64,000 nucleotides of DNA from assembly GCA_035135055.1 (NCBI GenBank), contig JAVFHQ010000047.1, forward strand, positions 62,001-126,000, given 5' to 3'. The notes beneath the pieces were generated by a model. The model worked only from the letters and a program-made list of their open reading frames with translations, was not told the origin of the DNA and made no database searches. Position numbers and translations under genes: made by a program. Positions 31,909 through 43,100 of the stretch are shown piece after piece (positions within the stretch are counted from its first letter, which is position 1; each line of letters starts with the position of its first letter). Source of the stretch: Oleoguttula mirabilis. Taxonomy: Eukaryota > Ascomycota > Dothideomycetes > Mycosphaerellales > Teratosphaeriaceae.

Positions 31909-32814
31909 ATGTCTGAGCACAACCTACGCGAGTCTCAAGGAAGCTCGGACATTACCGAATGGGTGAGCGATGAGGAGGCCCTGGGCCTAGTCCCAGTAAT
32001 TGGCGCATACGATAACGAAGACCCATCGAATCGTACCTCACAGACAGAGGGTCGGTGCAGTGAATGCCCTGCATGCGCGCCTTTGCAAACAAGTTGGAGC
32101 GATCTCCTGGTTGTCTGGTACGGCATGGTTCAGCAGTACTCGCGATCGAAGCTCTCCTTCGACACCGACGTCTTACCTGCGATTTCCGGTCTAGCCCTTC
32201 AGTTTAGTAAGAGAGGCTTGGGAAAGTACCTGGCAGGGCTGTGGGAATCTGACCTACTAAGGGGACTATCGTGGTGCACAGAAAGTAATCACCTATCAAG
32301 TCGGCCCGCAAGAGTACTATGGGCCTCCATTAACAGCCCTATAGAATGGACGTATGTTCCAGAAAGCAAGAAACCGAGGCCACCGATCGCCAACATCATC
32401 CCCACCATTTTGGCCGCTCATTGTACGCTGAAAGGACCAGACCCTTTCGGCCAGGTCGCGCGTGGGTTGCTCGAGTTTCGCGCGCCAGGTCTGGAGACTA
32501 GATTCCACAATATACGTGCTGACCGTAGGGAACCGAAAAATGTGGTATTCAAATGCTCGACACAACCGCAATCATGTTACTTCGACACCTCTGATGACGA
32601 ACAGCAGATATCTGGTAACACAGTATGGCTCGTGGGTCTACGGGCACCAGACAGACATGTTTCCGGGCTGTATCTCATGTTGACACCGAATGACGATAAG
32701 ACTTTCAGACGGTGTGGGATGGTGGAGGATTATTGGGACCTGAAGCCGCAGCAGGAGGGTTCTTTTGCGTGGCTAGTAGTGACCGCGCATGAACGGGTAT
32801 TCCAGATCGTGTGA
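31909..32814 (+). pseudogene. HET-type (heterokaryon incompatibility) protein tail lacking the HET domain
   Basis: Single open frame, 301 aa. Residues about 62-145 match the conserved region downstream of HET domains: WSDLLVVWYGMVQQYSRSKL, FDTDVLPAISGLALQFSKRG, KYLAGLWESDLLRGLSWCTE, then RVLWASINSPIEW. The HET domain itself, with its YxALSYxWG and LWIDALCI-type motifs, normally precedes this by several hundred residues. It is absent here, and so is room for it before RRP7. The first 50 residues are acidic and unlike any HET N-terminus. HET proteins trigger cell death when incompatible hyphae fuse. This is either a 5'-truncated relic with an accidental start or a stand-alone tail protein; the intact 301-codon frame argues against great age. 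Confidence 0.6.
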
Positions 32815-33893
32815 CCGCAGCTCTTCCTCTCAACCATAGAACCCAACGGCAAAATCAACAAGGGGTTGCAGTTCCCCCTTTGCAAAGCCGATACATGTCA
32901 GTGGTCGATGTCGGTACTGCTCAGATAAGCTCTCCACCACCTCTCTCCGGGCCTTGTTCGGGGGCGGTGAGGCCATAATGTGCGGACGGCGGCAGTACCG
33001 ATACGCCCTCGAATTCCTTTAGCGTTAGTTAGGCCGGAGAATGCATTTGTCCAGATGCACTCTGCATCGATGATCTCGGCGAGCAGGAATGCCTGGCGGC
33101 CAGGCAAGTCGGTAAACCGTTTCGGGAGGCGAGGCTGTCGGTCAGGTCGTGGAAAATCCTGGAGCGTGATCCCAGAGCAAAACGCACACATCACATTCCT
33201 CAAAGGCAGGAGTGCTTGGCCAACATATCAACAGCGTCCACACCTCAGTGACCTCACCATTGGTCGACTTCCCTTCGACGGCACTCACTTGTGGATGCTT
33301 CTTCAAGCACGGATCACTGCAGCTTCAGGCACACAATACACGCCCAGTACAGTATTCGACGGAATCGACGCTGGTGGCACGAGGTGGATCGTGAGGGTTG
33401 GACGGATTTGCTGGACTGTCCTTTCGATATTTCCGATGACAGCCAGAATATTGAGGGCAGCGTAACTACGTCTCATGTGCGTCTACCGAAGCAAAAAGAC
33501 TCCCCCTATGGAACGCGGGTCTCCTCTCGTGCTGGAGGGCAGCGACGGTGGCATTTGCTTCTAACATTGCGCGGCTTTGCTCGAGTGGCATTTCGAACAA
33601 GCGATGCGGACTGAGAATGCTCGCGAGCACGGGTTCAGTACCTAGTCACTGTTCCCGAATGAGGTGCAATATGATATTACGATGCGAGTCCTACCCATCG
33701 ACTTCCTCGTGGATTTCAGTCCAACAAGGAGTGGGATCGTCGTTCACCACATCCACACCTTGGCCCCCACCGTAGCCCCGCCACCTCATCCCACCTGATG
33801 TTCACGGAGCTCACCATAAATCCATCTCTCCTGTTGTGAAAACCTACATTGATACAACGTCACTCGTCCACGACCAACCACTGCACTGCGACC
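32815..33893. other. Interval with possible further HET-like debris
   Basis: Short frames only. Around 33045-33230 one plus frame reads CPDALCIDDLGEQE, which faintly recalls the HET 'DALCIxQ' motif, then soon stops. The right end is the nitrilase-gene promoter. Confidence 0.3.
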
Positions 33894-34787
33894 ATGGCCA
33901 AACTCCTCAAGAAACCGCTCAAGCTCGCCCTCGTCCAACTCTCCACCGGCGCCGACAAGACGGCCAACCTCTCGCATGCCCGCTCCAAAGTGCTAGAAGC
34001 CGCATCCAAAGGCGCCAACCTCGTAGTCCTGCCGGAATGCTTCAACTCACCCTACGGCACCAAGTACTTCCCCAAATACGCCGAGACGCTCCTTCCCTCT
34101 CCACCCACCAAAGAGCAGTCACCCTCCTTCCACGCATTAAGCGATTTGGCCAGAGAAGCGAAGACATACCTGGTGGGAGGGAGTATACCCGAGTACTGGG
34201 AGGAGACGAAGAAATACTACAACACAAGCTTGACGTTCGATCCGGAGGGCAAGCTGTTGGCGACGCACAGGAAGGTGCACCTCTTCGACATTGACATCCC
34301 GGGCAAGATCACGTTCCGGGAGAGTGAGGTGCTGTCACCTGGTAACAAGCTCACCATCGTCGACCTGCCCGAGTATGGCAAGATCGCGGTTGCAATATGC
34401 TACGATGTGCGCTTCCCCGAGCTCGCCATGATCGCGGCACGCAAAGGCGCGTTCCTGCTCCTCTACCCTGGCGCATTCAACCTGACGACAGGTGCACTAC
34501 ATTGGGAGCTACAAGCCAGGGCAAGAGCGATGGACAACCAAGTCTACGTCGGCCTGTGCAGTCCGGCGAGGGATATGGAGGCCGATTACAATGCGTGGGG
34601 TCACAGCACGATCGTGGATCCAAATGCGGGTGTGATGGCGCAGCTGGACGAGAAGGAGGATATTGTGTATGCCGATTTAAATAACGAGAAGATCGAGGAG
34701 ACGCGGAAGGGAATACCGATCTATACGCAGAGGAGGTTCGAGGTGTATCCGGATGTTAGTGAGGGCAAGGTGAGGTATGAGGAGTGA
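33894..34787 (+). CDS. Nitrilase-superfamily amidohydrolase, probable omega-amidase (Nit2/NIT3-like)
   Basis: Single exon, 297 aa from ATG 33894 in good context (ACCATGG). The catalytic triad is complete: Glu48 in LVVLPECFNSPYG, Lys127 in HRKVHLFDIDIPG and Cys169 in AVAICYDVRFPELA. Other Nit2-branch marks are GGSIPEYWE, FNLTTGALHWELQARARAMD and SPARDMEADYNAWGHSTIVD. Omega-amidase hydrolyses alpha-ketoglutaramate and alpha-ketosuccinamate to the oxo-acid and ammonia, a repair and nitrogen-salvage step. The FNLTTGPAHW-type block separates this branch from Nit1 and plant nitrilases. Intracellular; no signal peptide. Confidence 0.9.
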   Translation: MAKLLKKPLKLALVQLSTGADKTANLSHARSKVLEAASKGANLVVLPECFNSPYGTKYFPKYAETLLPSPPTKEQSPSFHALSDLAREAKTYLVGGSIPEYWEETKKYYNTSLTFDPEGKLLATHRKVHLFDIDIPGKITFRESEVLSPGNKLTIVDLPEYGKIAVAICYDVRFPELAMIAARKGAFLLLYPGAFNLTTGALHWELQARARAMDNQVYVGLCSPARDMEADYNAWGHSTIVDPNAGVMAQLDEKEDIVYADLNNEKIEETRKGIPIYTQRRFEVYPDVSEGKVRYEE

Positions 34788-35246
34788 AGGATACGTTGTG
34801 ATGTGACCATGACCTTCAAGACTCGCCACGTAGGGAGAAAAAGGTACAGCAGCGACTTCCATTGGAAAGAGCGCTTGCGCAGCCAAACGGTGCTCGTGAT
34901 ACAGCAGTGGCACTCACGGCCAGCAGCTTCCTCACACAGATGGCATGTTTACGATCTCCCAACTGCTTTCCTTGTATCTCTCTCACGCACCTCACAATCA
35001 TTTGCCGCCATCCTTGTCATCAACCCGGAGCATGCCATACCCTGCCGCATCACCTTAAGCAGAGTACAGCGCCCGGTGCGCACTCTGCTGCTTCTCACCT
35101 CGTCCTTCATACCGCCACGCTCGAACACACTTCACGCATCAGGTGGAAGAGCTCCATCTGTCATCATTATCTCGCCACTGCGATCGCCAGACGCAGACTC
35201 TGGCCTCGCCACCTACAGATGAGCCACGCTTCTTCGGCGCTCAGCG
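34788..35246. other. Intergenic region before the MFS transporter gene
   Basis: 459 bp with no supported gene. An ATG at 35220 opens a different frame and was not used as the transporter start. Confidence 0.5.
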
Positions 35247-38200
35247 ATGCGCATGTCGCACCCTACGGTCGCCGGTCAAGTCCCTGGCCTCGAGCGTACA
35301 CCGAGCACCCACATCCCACCTCTTTCTCGCAGAACGAGCAGCGCTGCTTCTCTGACACCCCGAGATACGGGTCTCAACCAGCGAGTGCCCAGCATGCAGG
35401 TCGGGCGTGAGCCAACGACCGTCATCAAGCGCAAGAAGCTGCCATGGCTCGGTGATAAGCTGGGCAAGGTCCCAGGTGCTTTTGAGTCGAAGGAGAGTAT
35501 TGCGTTGGATACACTGCCGGCTGCCGGACCGGTGCCAACAGCTGAGCCGCAGACCAATGTATCGCAGGCCAAAGCAGCGGCGCTTGAGCCCTCTCCTCTT
35601 TCGCAGCGCGTGTCTGCCCCTTCACATAGCGGTGACCCTTCCCTGCGAGCTATCGGCTCGACACCTATATTAAGGCAACAGCAGAAGAACCGCGATGTGA
35701 CGCGGACTGTATCGTTGAATTCGGATTCACGACCTGGTGTCAAGCCTGCCACATCGAAGCAGCACGCGAAACGCACCTTGGCCGCCCACAAAGACAAGCA
35801 GGCGCAGGTCGAAGACTATACGCCATCCGAGTATAGCACGACCATGTCTTCCGACGCCGATCGCACGCCGCCCGCCGCACCACCACCCCCGAGCAAGGGT
35901 ACGGCGGCTTACCAACGCCAAGTCCAGAAAGCCGTGGCCCGGAAACACAGGGATGCGGCATCCCACGAACCTCACGCCCAGAAAGCTACAGCACAGAAAC
36001 AGACCGGCAAAGGACCCTTCGGTGTCGCTCAGGGCTGGCTGCAGACTCAGCTCGACCTTCCTCTCGACGAAATAGCGCCGCTGTCCGCGAAACGCCAGTG
36101 TAAACGTTCAGACAGCTGCGACTCGTGCAAGGCCACTGAGTTAGACCAGCCTCATGATGTCAGTCCGAGGACGTCCACGCTACCGCGTCAGGCAACTTCA
36201 GTCCCTAGGTTGCCGTCGCAACTCCCGCCTCCGCCGCCCAGGAACAGCCTCGTCGATCCAGTGCAGCCCATCAAGCGAACCGGAACCACTGTGCCCAAGC
36301 CTACTCGGAACAGCATTGCGGCTCCGTTGCGCTCGGAGCCAACGCCACCGAAAGTCGCTATCGGAAGGAAGGAGACGCTGCACCCGATGCCGTCGCATCT
36401 CATGCAAAGCTCTACTTCGTCTTCGACCGACGTCCCACCGCACCTGAGGATAACGAGCACTGAGGTCTCGTCCTCCTCGCCGGAATTCTCGCCGAGAGGC
36501 ACACTCAAGCCACTGCCTGCACTGCCACCTCAAGCAGCGGTAGGTACTCGTGGCCTCAGACGCGAGACTCGCGACCTCAATCGCGCTGTTACTGGGTTGG
36601 AGAACTTGATGGAAGAGGCACTTGCTGCTGCTAAAGACGCGGAGCGTTCTGGTCGACAGGATGATGTGGCTCATATTCTCGACAGTGCAGCTGCTGCCTT
36701 GAGGAGAGCGAGTACAGCCATCTCGCCAAAACGAGCGGTGACGGATCGCGGAGGAATGCGCCAACCTCTCCAGCTGTCTCCGCCTGAGTCCGGCGAGTCT
36801 TCGGAGAGCGATTCGGGCGACAGTATGCACCGATCCGGCTTCTCAACTCCTCCCGGCCACAGCCGTGACTCTTCCGTGGAGACGGCGCCGACTCTGGTCA
36901 CAGCGCAGTCAAGCCAGCAGCCTCTCCTTGCTAAGCGGTACACTAGAGACAGCGCTGCACCGGAGGCACAGAGAGGCGTGATGGATCGCGTTGGCTCGTC
37001 AGGCGATGACTCCATTACTCGCACGCCACCTCGGCTCTACCAGCCGGCTTCCGCCGACTCGATCGTGCGCGACTTCGCCTATGCGAGACTGCTAGATGCC
37101 AAAGCGCGAGCGGCGAAGTCGCTGAGTGCAGCAGCCGGGTTTGGGGCCGCTGCGGACTTCTACAATGACCATGGCGAATCAGTCGTGACGCAGCCTGGGC
37201 TACGCCGCAGTATTCCGCTTGACAGGATACCTGGTGCGAACAAGCCTTTGCCTGAGCCGCCGGGCGAGTCACACAAGCCTGCACACGACATCTTCAGCAG
37301 GAAGCGTCGTCATGAGGGACGGCAAGCTCGTCGCTATACACGGAGCGAGTTGAGAGAGCTGGAGCACGTATCGACCAATGCCGTCCCTACTAGTAGAGGT
37401 GTTCCAGACGACGGTGTTGCTCCGGAGAACGTACCACGGCGACGAAAGAAGAATGGTCATGCCCCTCACATCTCCGACTTCTTCGAGAGCTCGTACGACG
37501 GCCTGCTGAGCCAATGACTTCATGGACTCGCAGAAGGCTAACGTGAAAGCAGCTACTACCACCAACCCACCCCCGCCGCCGACGCAGCCCGCAAGTCCTC
37601 CAGCGTCACAGACACCAGGTCAGTAGCCCCTCCCACCGGCGGGCCTCCTCCTCCTTCCGCACCCGAGCGAGTGCCGACGACTAAATCTGCCGTGAGGTTA
37701 GTGGCCCCTCCCAAGCCGCAATCCTGCCGACGCGTGACCTCAGCTTAAAGCATCCTCGCAGGAAGCACATCAGCCTGCGCGAAGGCCAGGACTTCAGCCT
37801 GGGCAGGTACCACCGGCGCCAGCCGATTGCGCGCGAGTGGAATACGGTGCGCAAGCGGATCACGGCAACGATTGCTTGTTTCAATACGGTGTTTATTGGG
37901 TTGATTGCGGGGATCTATGTGAGTTGGTTGGGATAAGCGAGGTGAGGGTGGTGTGAGTTGGCAAGCTGACGGGTGACTAGGCGGGCGAAGTGCCGGCGAT
38001 GCAATACCAGATTGCGGACGTGCACCACAAGGTCATCTTGGGCAACGTGCTGTGAGTGCATTCGTTCTGTGAGGATGTAACGCAGCTGACGAGCCCAACC
38101 CAGGTTGTTCGCCGGTCTTGGCTTGACGACTCTGATCTTCTGGCCTTTGCCACTGCTGCACGGCCGCAAGCCCTATACTCTCATGGCCTTCGCCCTGATG

Positions 38201-39745
38201 CTGCCGCTGCAGTTCCCACAAGCACTCTCAGTGTCGTCCTACCGTGATCCGAACAACCCGCTCTTCCGCTGCGGTCTCCTGATCCCGCGTGTCTTCACCG
38301 GTATGGCACTGGGCTTTGCGAACATCAACCAGCTGCCAACGCTTCTCGATCTCTTCGGTAGCTCACTCATGTCTGAGCGGCCTCACCAAGAGATCGTCGT
38401 CAATGATGACGTCCGACGGCAGGGTGGTGGTGTCGGTATCTGGCTTGGCATCTGGTCCTTCTGCTTCGTCGCTTCGCTGTCGATTGGCTTCTGCATCGGC
38501 GCATGCATCATCTCGACGCTGGATCCGGCCTGGGGATTCTACATCGTTGTCATCCTGCTGGCTTTCTTCTTGTTAGTCAACGTCATTGCGCCGGAGACGA
38601 GACGGGCGCCGTACCGGCGATCGATTGCGCATTTCTTCGAAGAGGAAGATGGGAATCAGAAGCTCAAACGGCGTGTGGCCAGGGGTGAGGTGATGCTGCA
38701 CATCTCGAATGACGGGCCGAAATGGTGGTTTCAGGAAGTCTGGGCCGGCCTCATTTTGACGACGAGGATGATCTTGCAGCCCGGGTTCTTCGTCCTGATG
38801 GTGTACATTGCTTGGATCTATGCGCAGGTCACGCTGGTGATCTTGGTAGGTGTCGACGCATCTCCTCTTGGTAACCAGGGCTAACACAAGCGACAGTTAC
38901 TCGGTGCGTTGCTGTCGCGCGACTACAACTGGCGGCCGCAGTACGTCGGCGCTGCATCGCTCTCACTAGCCATCGGAGCCTTCTTCGCCATACCGCTCGC
39001 CAAGGCCTCGATCTTCAGCCGCGCAAGGTTCACGCCGCAGCGCACAGACAGCATGACCATGCGCGCCCCGCGACTGACCTGGTCCTCCCACCTAATGCGC
39101 CGCTGCATCTTCACGCTCCTGCTGCCCTTCGCCGGCCTGGCCTACACGCTCTCAGCACACGGCCCCTCGCTCAGCTGGACAGCTCCAGCAATTTTCTGCG
39201 GCCTCGTCGGCTTCCTATCCAACCTCGCTATAGCCGAGTGCGTGGGTCTGATCATGGATACCTTCGACACCTGCGACCTCCAGCCCGGCGTCAACCAAAA
39301 GCACCGCTTGCAGTCTATGGCCGAGACGACACGCCGCCGGCGCACGAACTACTCCTCCTTCCCACGCGTCTGCGCCGGCTTCTTCGCCGCCCAATCCCTC
39401 GGCTTCTTCCTCGCCGCAGCAGCCACAGGCGTCTCAGGTGATGTCACCCGTGCGCTTGGCGCGCAGGAAGCCGTCGCTGTCGTGGCGGGTATCCTGCTGG
39501 TCATCACCCTCCTATTCATGCTCGCCATGTGGCGTTGGAAGCAGGTGCAGGTCATCCCCAACGGCGTCTTCGGCACGACGAAGAAGGGGAGTATTTCTTG
39601 GCGCCCCGGAGCCGATGATCCGGAGTGGAAGCCTGTCGTCATCGGCAATCCATCTGGCAAGATGCGGAGGGTCAACTTGTTAGAGATGGGTAGCTTGACG
39701 AGGTGGACGGAGATCCGCAAGTTGAATAAATTGGTACGGAAGTGA
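35247..39745 (+). CDS. Large MFS transporter with a ~770-residue disordered N-terminal extension
   Basis: Six exons, 35247-37492, 37553-37618, 37762-37918, 37981-38051, 38104-38845 and 38897-39745, code 1,376 aa. A TGA at 37515 appears to end the first frame, but it lies inside a 60-nt intron (GTACGA donor, GGCTAAC branch, GCAG acceptor). The joined protein keeps the frame through all junctions. Residues 1-770 are Ser/Thr/Pro-rich. One helical block near 435-490 (RRETRDLNRAVTGLENLMEE, then AAAKDAERSGRQDDVAHILD) resembles an element I recall in large fungal MFS proteins. The transporter part follows KHISLREGQDFSLGRYHRRQ and has about twelve hydrophobic helices, including ITATIACFNTVFIGLIAGIY, a GLGLTTLIFWPLPLLHGRKP loop and RVFTGMALGFANINQLP. 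Substrate unknown; related proteins are often named polyamine or general substrate transporters. Intron 2 (143 nt) is the least certain junction. Confidence 0.8.
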
Positions 39746-40152
39746 TGCTGATTGAGTTGGAAAGCTCGCATGTGCTGCTTGGTGGGCGCTTTACCTAGTT
39801 ATGTATCACATGGGAAACTAGTCACACACTCGTCAATCTGCGATGAACACAGCTATGTTTTGTATTCATAAGTGCTATATGCATGTGCGATTGAAGCGCA
39901 TTTCTCATTGTTCGTTACCTTGAACCGAAAGACCACCCAGAGTGATCAGTGAGCATAGCCATGCTTGTTGGGGTATCAATGTTTTCTCTTGCCCCCTTTC
40001 CAGCGAACGCCCAGTAAAGGCAATGATGCCTCCCGTAAGTACAGCTGTGAAGCAATAGCACAGTTGCGGCTCGGCCTCTCGTGTACGCCCTTCCACCTCG
40101 CCCGAGCCACTAAACAGCAGGTTGAGGCACACTTCAATGGTGCGTAAGCACA
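39746..40152. other. Convergent 3' intergenic region
   Basis: Between the convergent ends of the MFS and ULS1-like genes; 3' UTRs expected, no other feature seen. Confidence 0.5.
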
Positions 40153-43100
40153 CTAGCGCTGCCTCTGCGGCACGTACTGCACCGCCTGCCCCGGGTTTGC
40201 CGTAACGCCGAAGAGGTACGCCAACTCCTGCACACCCAGCCGCGAAATGCTCTGGGACGCCTTCTCGTCCAGCGCTTCACTGATAGTTGCGCGCTTCTTC
40301 TCCTGCAGAGTGATGATACGGTCTTCGACGGTACCCTTGATGAGGATGCGGTGCACCTTCACCGGACGCGTCTGACCGATACGGTGCGCGCGGTCGATCG
40401 CTTGCTCCTCGATGTACGGGTTCCAGAAGGGATCGAGGATGATGACCTGGCTGGCGATGTTGAGGTTCAGGCCGGCGTTGCCCGCCTTGAGGGAGACGAG
40501 CATGATGCGCACGTTCTTGCGCTCGCTGCGGAAGTCATCGACGGCGTCGGCACGCTGGTTGGCGTTCATGCTGCCGTCGTAGCGGCGGTAGCCCCAGCCC
40601 TCTTTGTCGATCGGCACCTCGAGCAGGTCGAGCAATGAGGTCCACTGGCTGAAGATGAGCACCTTCTCGCCATCCTTGGTCACGTCCATGAGTCCTTTGA
40701 GAATCTCCAGCGCCCTCTCGATCTTGGCGGACGTTATCCAGTCCTTGTGGAGTCGGCGGAGGTACATCTTGCGCATGGTGGCGCTGTTTCTCGAGAGCTT
40801 CTTCAGGTCGGCCAGGGTGAGAGCCTTGTTGTCCTTCTTCTTTTCTTTGCCTTTGCCCTTGGCCTTCTTCGACTTCTTCCTGCCTTTGCCCTTCTTCGAC
40901 GACTTGCCGGACTTTCTGGAGGTCGGTGCCATGCCGTTGGCAGTAGAGGGGCCAGCTTGACCATTGCCGCCCTCAGACTCGGTCTCACTGTCGACACTCT
41001 CATCGTCGTTAACGATGAAGCCCATCAGGTTGCCCTTGTTGTCCACGTCGTCCTCGGACTCGGTATCGCTGTCCGTGTCGCTGTCTTCATCGCTCTCCGT
41101 CTCGCTACCATCATCGTCGTCCGCGTCGGCCTCCAACGGCTCTAAACCCGCCAGATCCTCGGGAGTCAGCAAGTCGCGCTGATGTGCCTTCTTGAAGCTG
41201 TCGAAATCCGTGACACGCTTCTTGTCAACCACTCCACGGCAGTTCGGGCACTTCGCGGGCACGCCATTTCCATCTCCATTGTCAGCGGCATCAATGATCC
41301 TCGTGCAGCACTCGGCGCAAGTATCGTGACCGCAGGGTATAAAGATGGAGGGGTTGGTAGCGACGTCGTAGCAGACGGCACACTCAAAGCTGCCCATCTT
41401 ATCCTTGATACGAGCAACGACCTGTGGAGTAAGCTCCTCGGCCAGCTTGACAAGATCTTCTGCCGTCCCTTCTGCTGTGGCGGACACGCCGAAGTCGCGG
41501 ATGAGATGTGGGTGGCAGCATGCTTGACGCAGCCTCAACAGAAGCACCAGGATGGCGGAGTAGGACTTGCCCACGGTGCCAGCCCTCACGTACTTGTTGA
41601 ATTGGACCGCCGTACGTTGCTCCAGATGTTGATAGAACGAAAGCTCATCCTCACTGAAATCTGGATTGTCGATCAATGTTGTGCGCTCCGGTAAGACCAA
41701 GATTGGCTTGCCCTCGAATGTACTCTTCTTGGTACGCCGGAGCATGACAGCTTTGCACAGAGCCTGGAGCATGCGCATGGACTTGGCCTTGAGCTCATCG
41801 CTACCTGACCGCTGCGGGTTTGAGAAGTCCATGCGGAACTTCTCCCAGGTCGAGTAGGGTCTGATGCGCAGGAATTTCACCAGAGAGAACAGCTCGTCGA
41901 CGCTGTTCATCATTGGCGTACCGGTCATGCAGAAGCGAAACTTGGCATTCAGCAGATATGCACCCTTGGCCGTCTGCGTGGCTCGGTTCTTGATGCACTG
42001 GGCCTCGTCCAAGATCACGCGGTACCAGACACCCTGTCCGAGCAATGCGCACTGCTCCTGAGGGAATGGTCGGGCGTTCGGATCGTTGATCTGACGGAGG
42101 CGAAACTTCTCCATCTTCTTCACCTCAGCAGCAAGGCTGCCGAACGTCGTCAAGACAACATCGTAGACCTGCAGGTCTTTGAAGTCTTTCTTCTTCGTCT
42201 GCCCGTGATGAGTGTACACGCTCAGAGCGTGACGCCACCCCGGCTTGATCTTGGTCTCAATCTCCTGCTTCCACTGCCGCATCAGGGCTACGGGCGCCAC
42301 CACCAGCGTCGTCTTGCATCTTGGGTCATCCGACCGCCTCGTCACCATCAGCGAGAGCATCTGAATCGTCTTGCCCAAGCCCATATCATCAGCGAGTATG
42401 CCACCTTTGTTCGACCCTTCTTCGCAGTTCTTCAGCCACGTCAAGCCCAGCTCTTGATATTTGTGGAGCTTGATGGTCATCGACTCCGGCGTCTGCACGC
42501 GCAAGTGCGCTGGCATCTCTTCGTCCGGCCTGATGTTACCCAGTAGCGCGGAGATCTCTTCCTTGGTCTGAGCGGGATTGTAGGCGGCGAGCGCTTCATA
42601 TCGGTTCCTGTAAAGCTCATCCTGGCCTGCGTAAGGGTCAACAGGGTCGCCGCCGAGTGGCCGCTGGCGTGCACCACCATACACGAGGTCGTCGTCGTCG
42701 TCCACAGGGAATGGACCTGAGCTTGAGCCATTGATCAAGCCGTTGAGCTCGGCCAGCTGACCGGAGACGCTGCTTGCTGCGTACTTAACGCCACCAAGCG
42801 CGTTCAACGTGGCGAGCTGAGCTCCTCTCATTTGCCCGTACTGCTGGCGAACACGCTCGTCGGCAGCATTGCGCGGATCATAGTTCATGTTGGCAAAGGG
42901 ACGGTCATCAGTAACATTGCGCGGAGTGTGAGTGTTCGTGTTCGGCATCGGATATGCCCCTGGCACTTGGTACGAGCCCGGCATTGGGTACGAGCCCGGC
43001 ACTGAATACGAGCCTGGCATAGGCTGCCTTGCTGACGTGCCGTGGACATTAGTAGGTAGTCTCGGTGCGCGTCTGCTCGGTGTAAAGCTGGCCGGCGAGA

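Noticed and set aside
32980..33465. 161-codon plus-strand frame after the HET tail gene
   Set aside because: No domain and uneven composition; it also overlaps a minus frame of similar quality, so neither was called.
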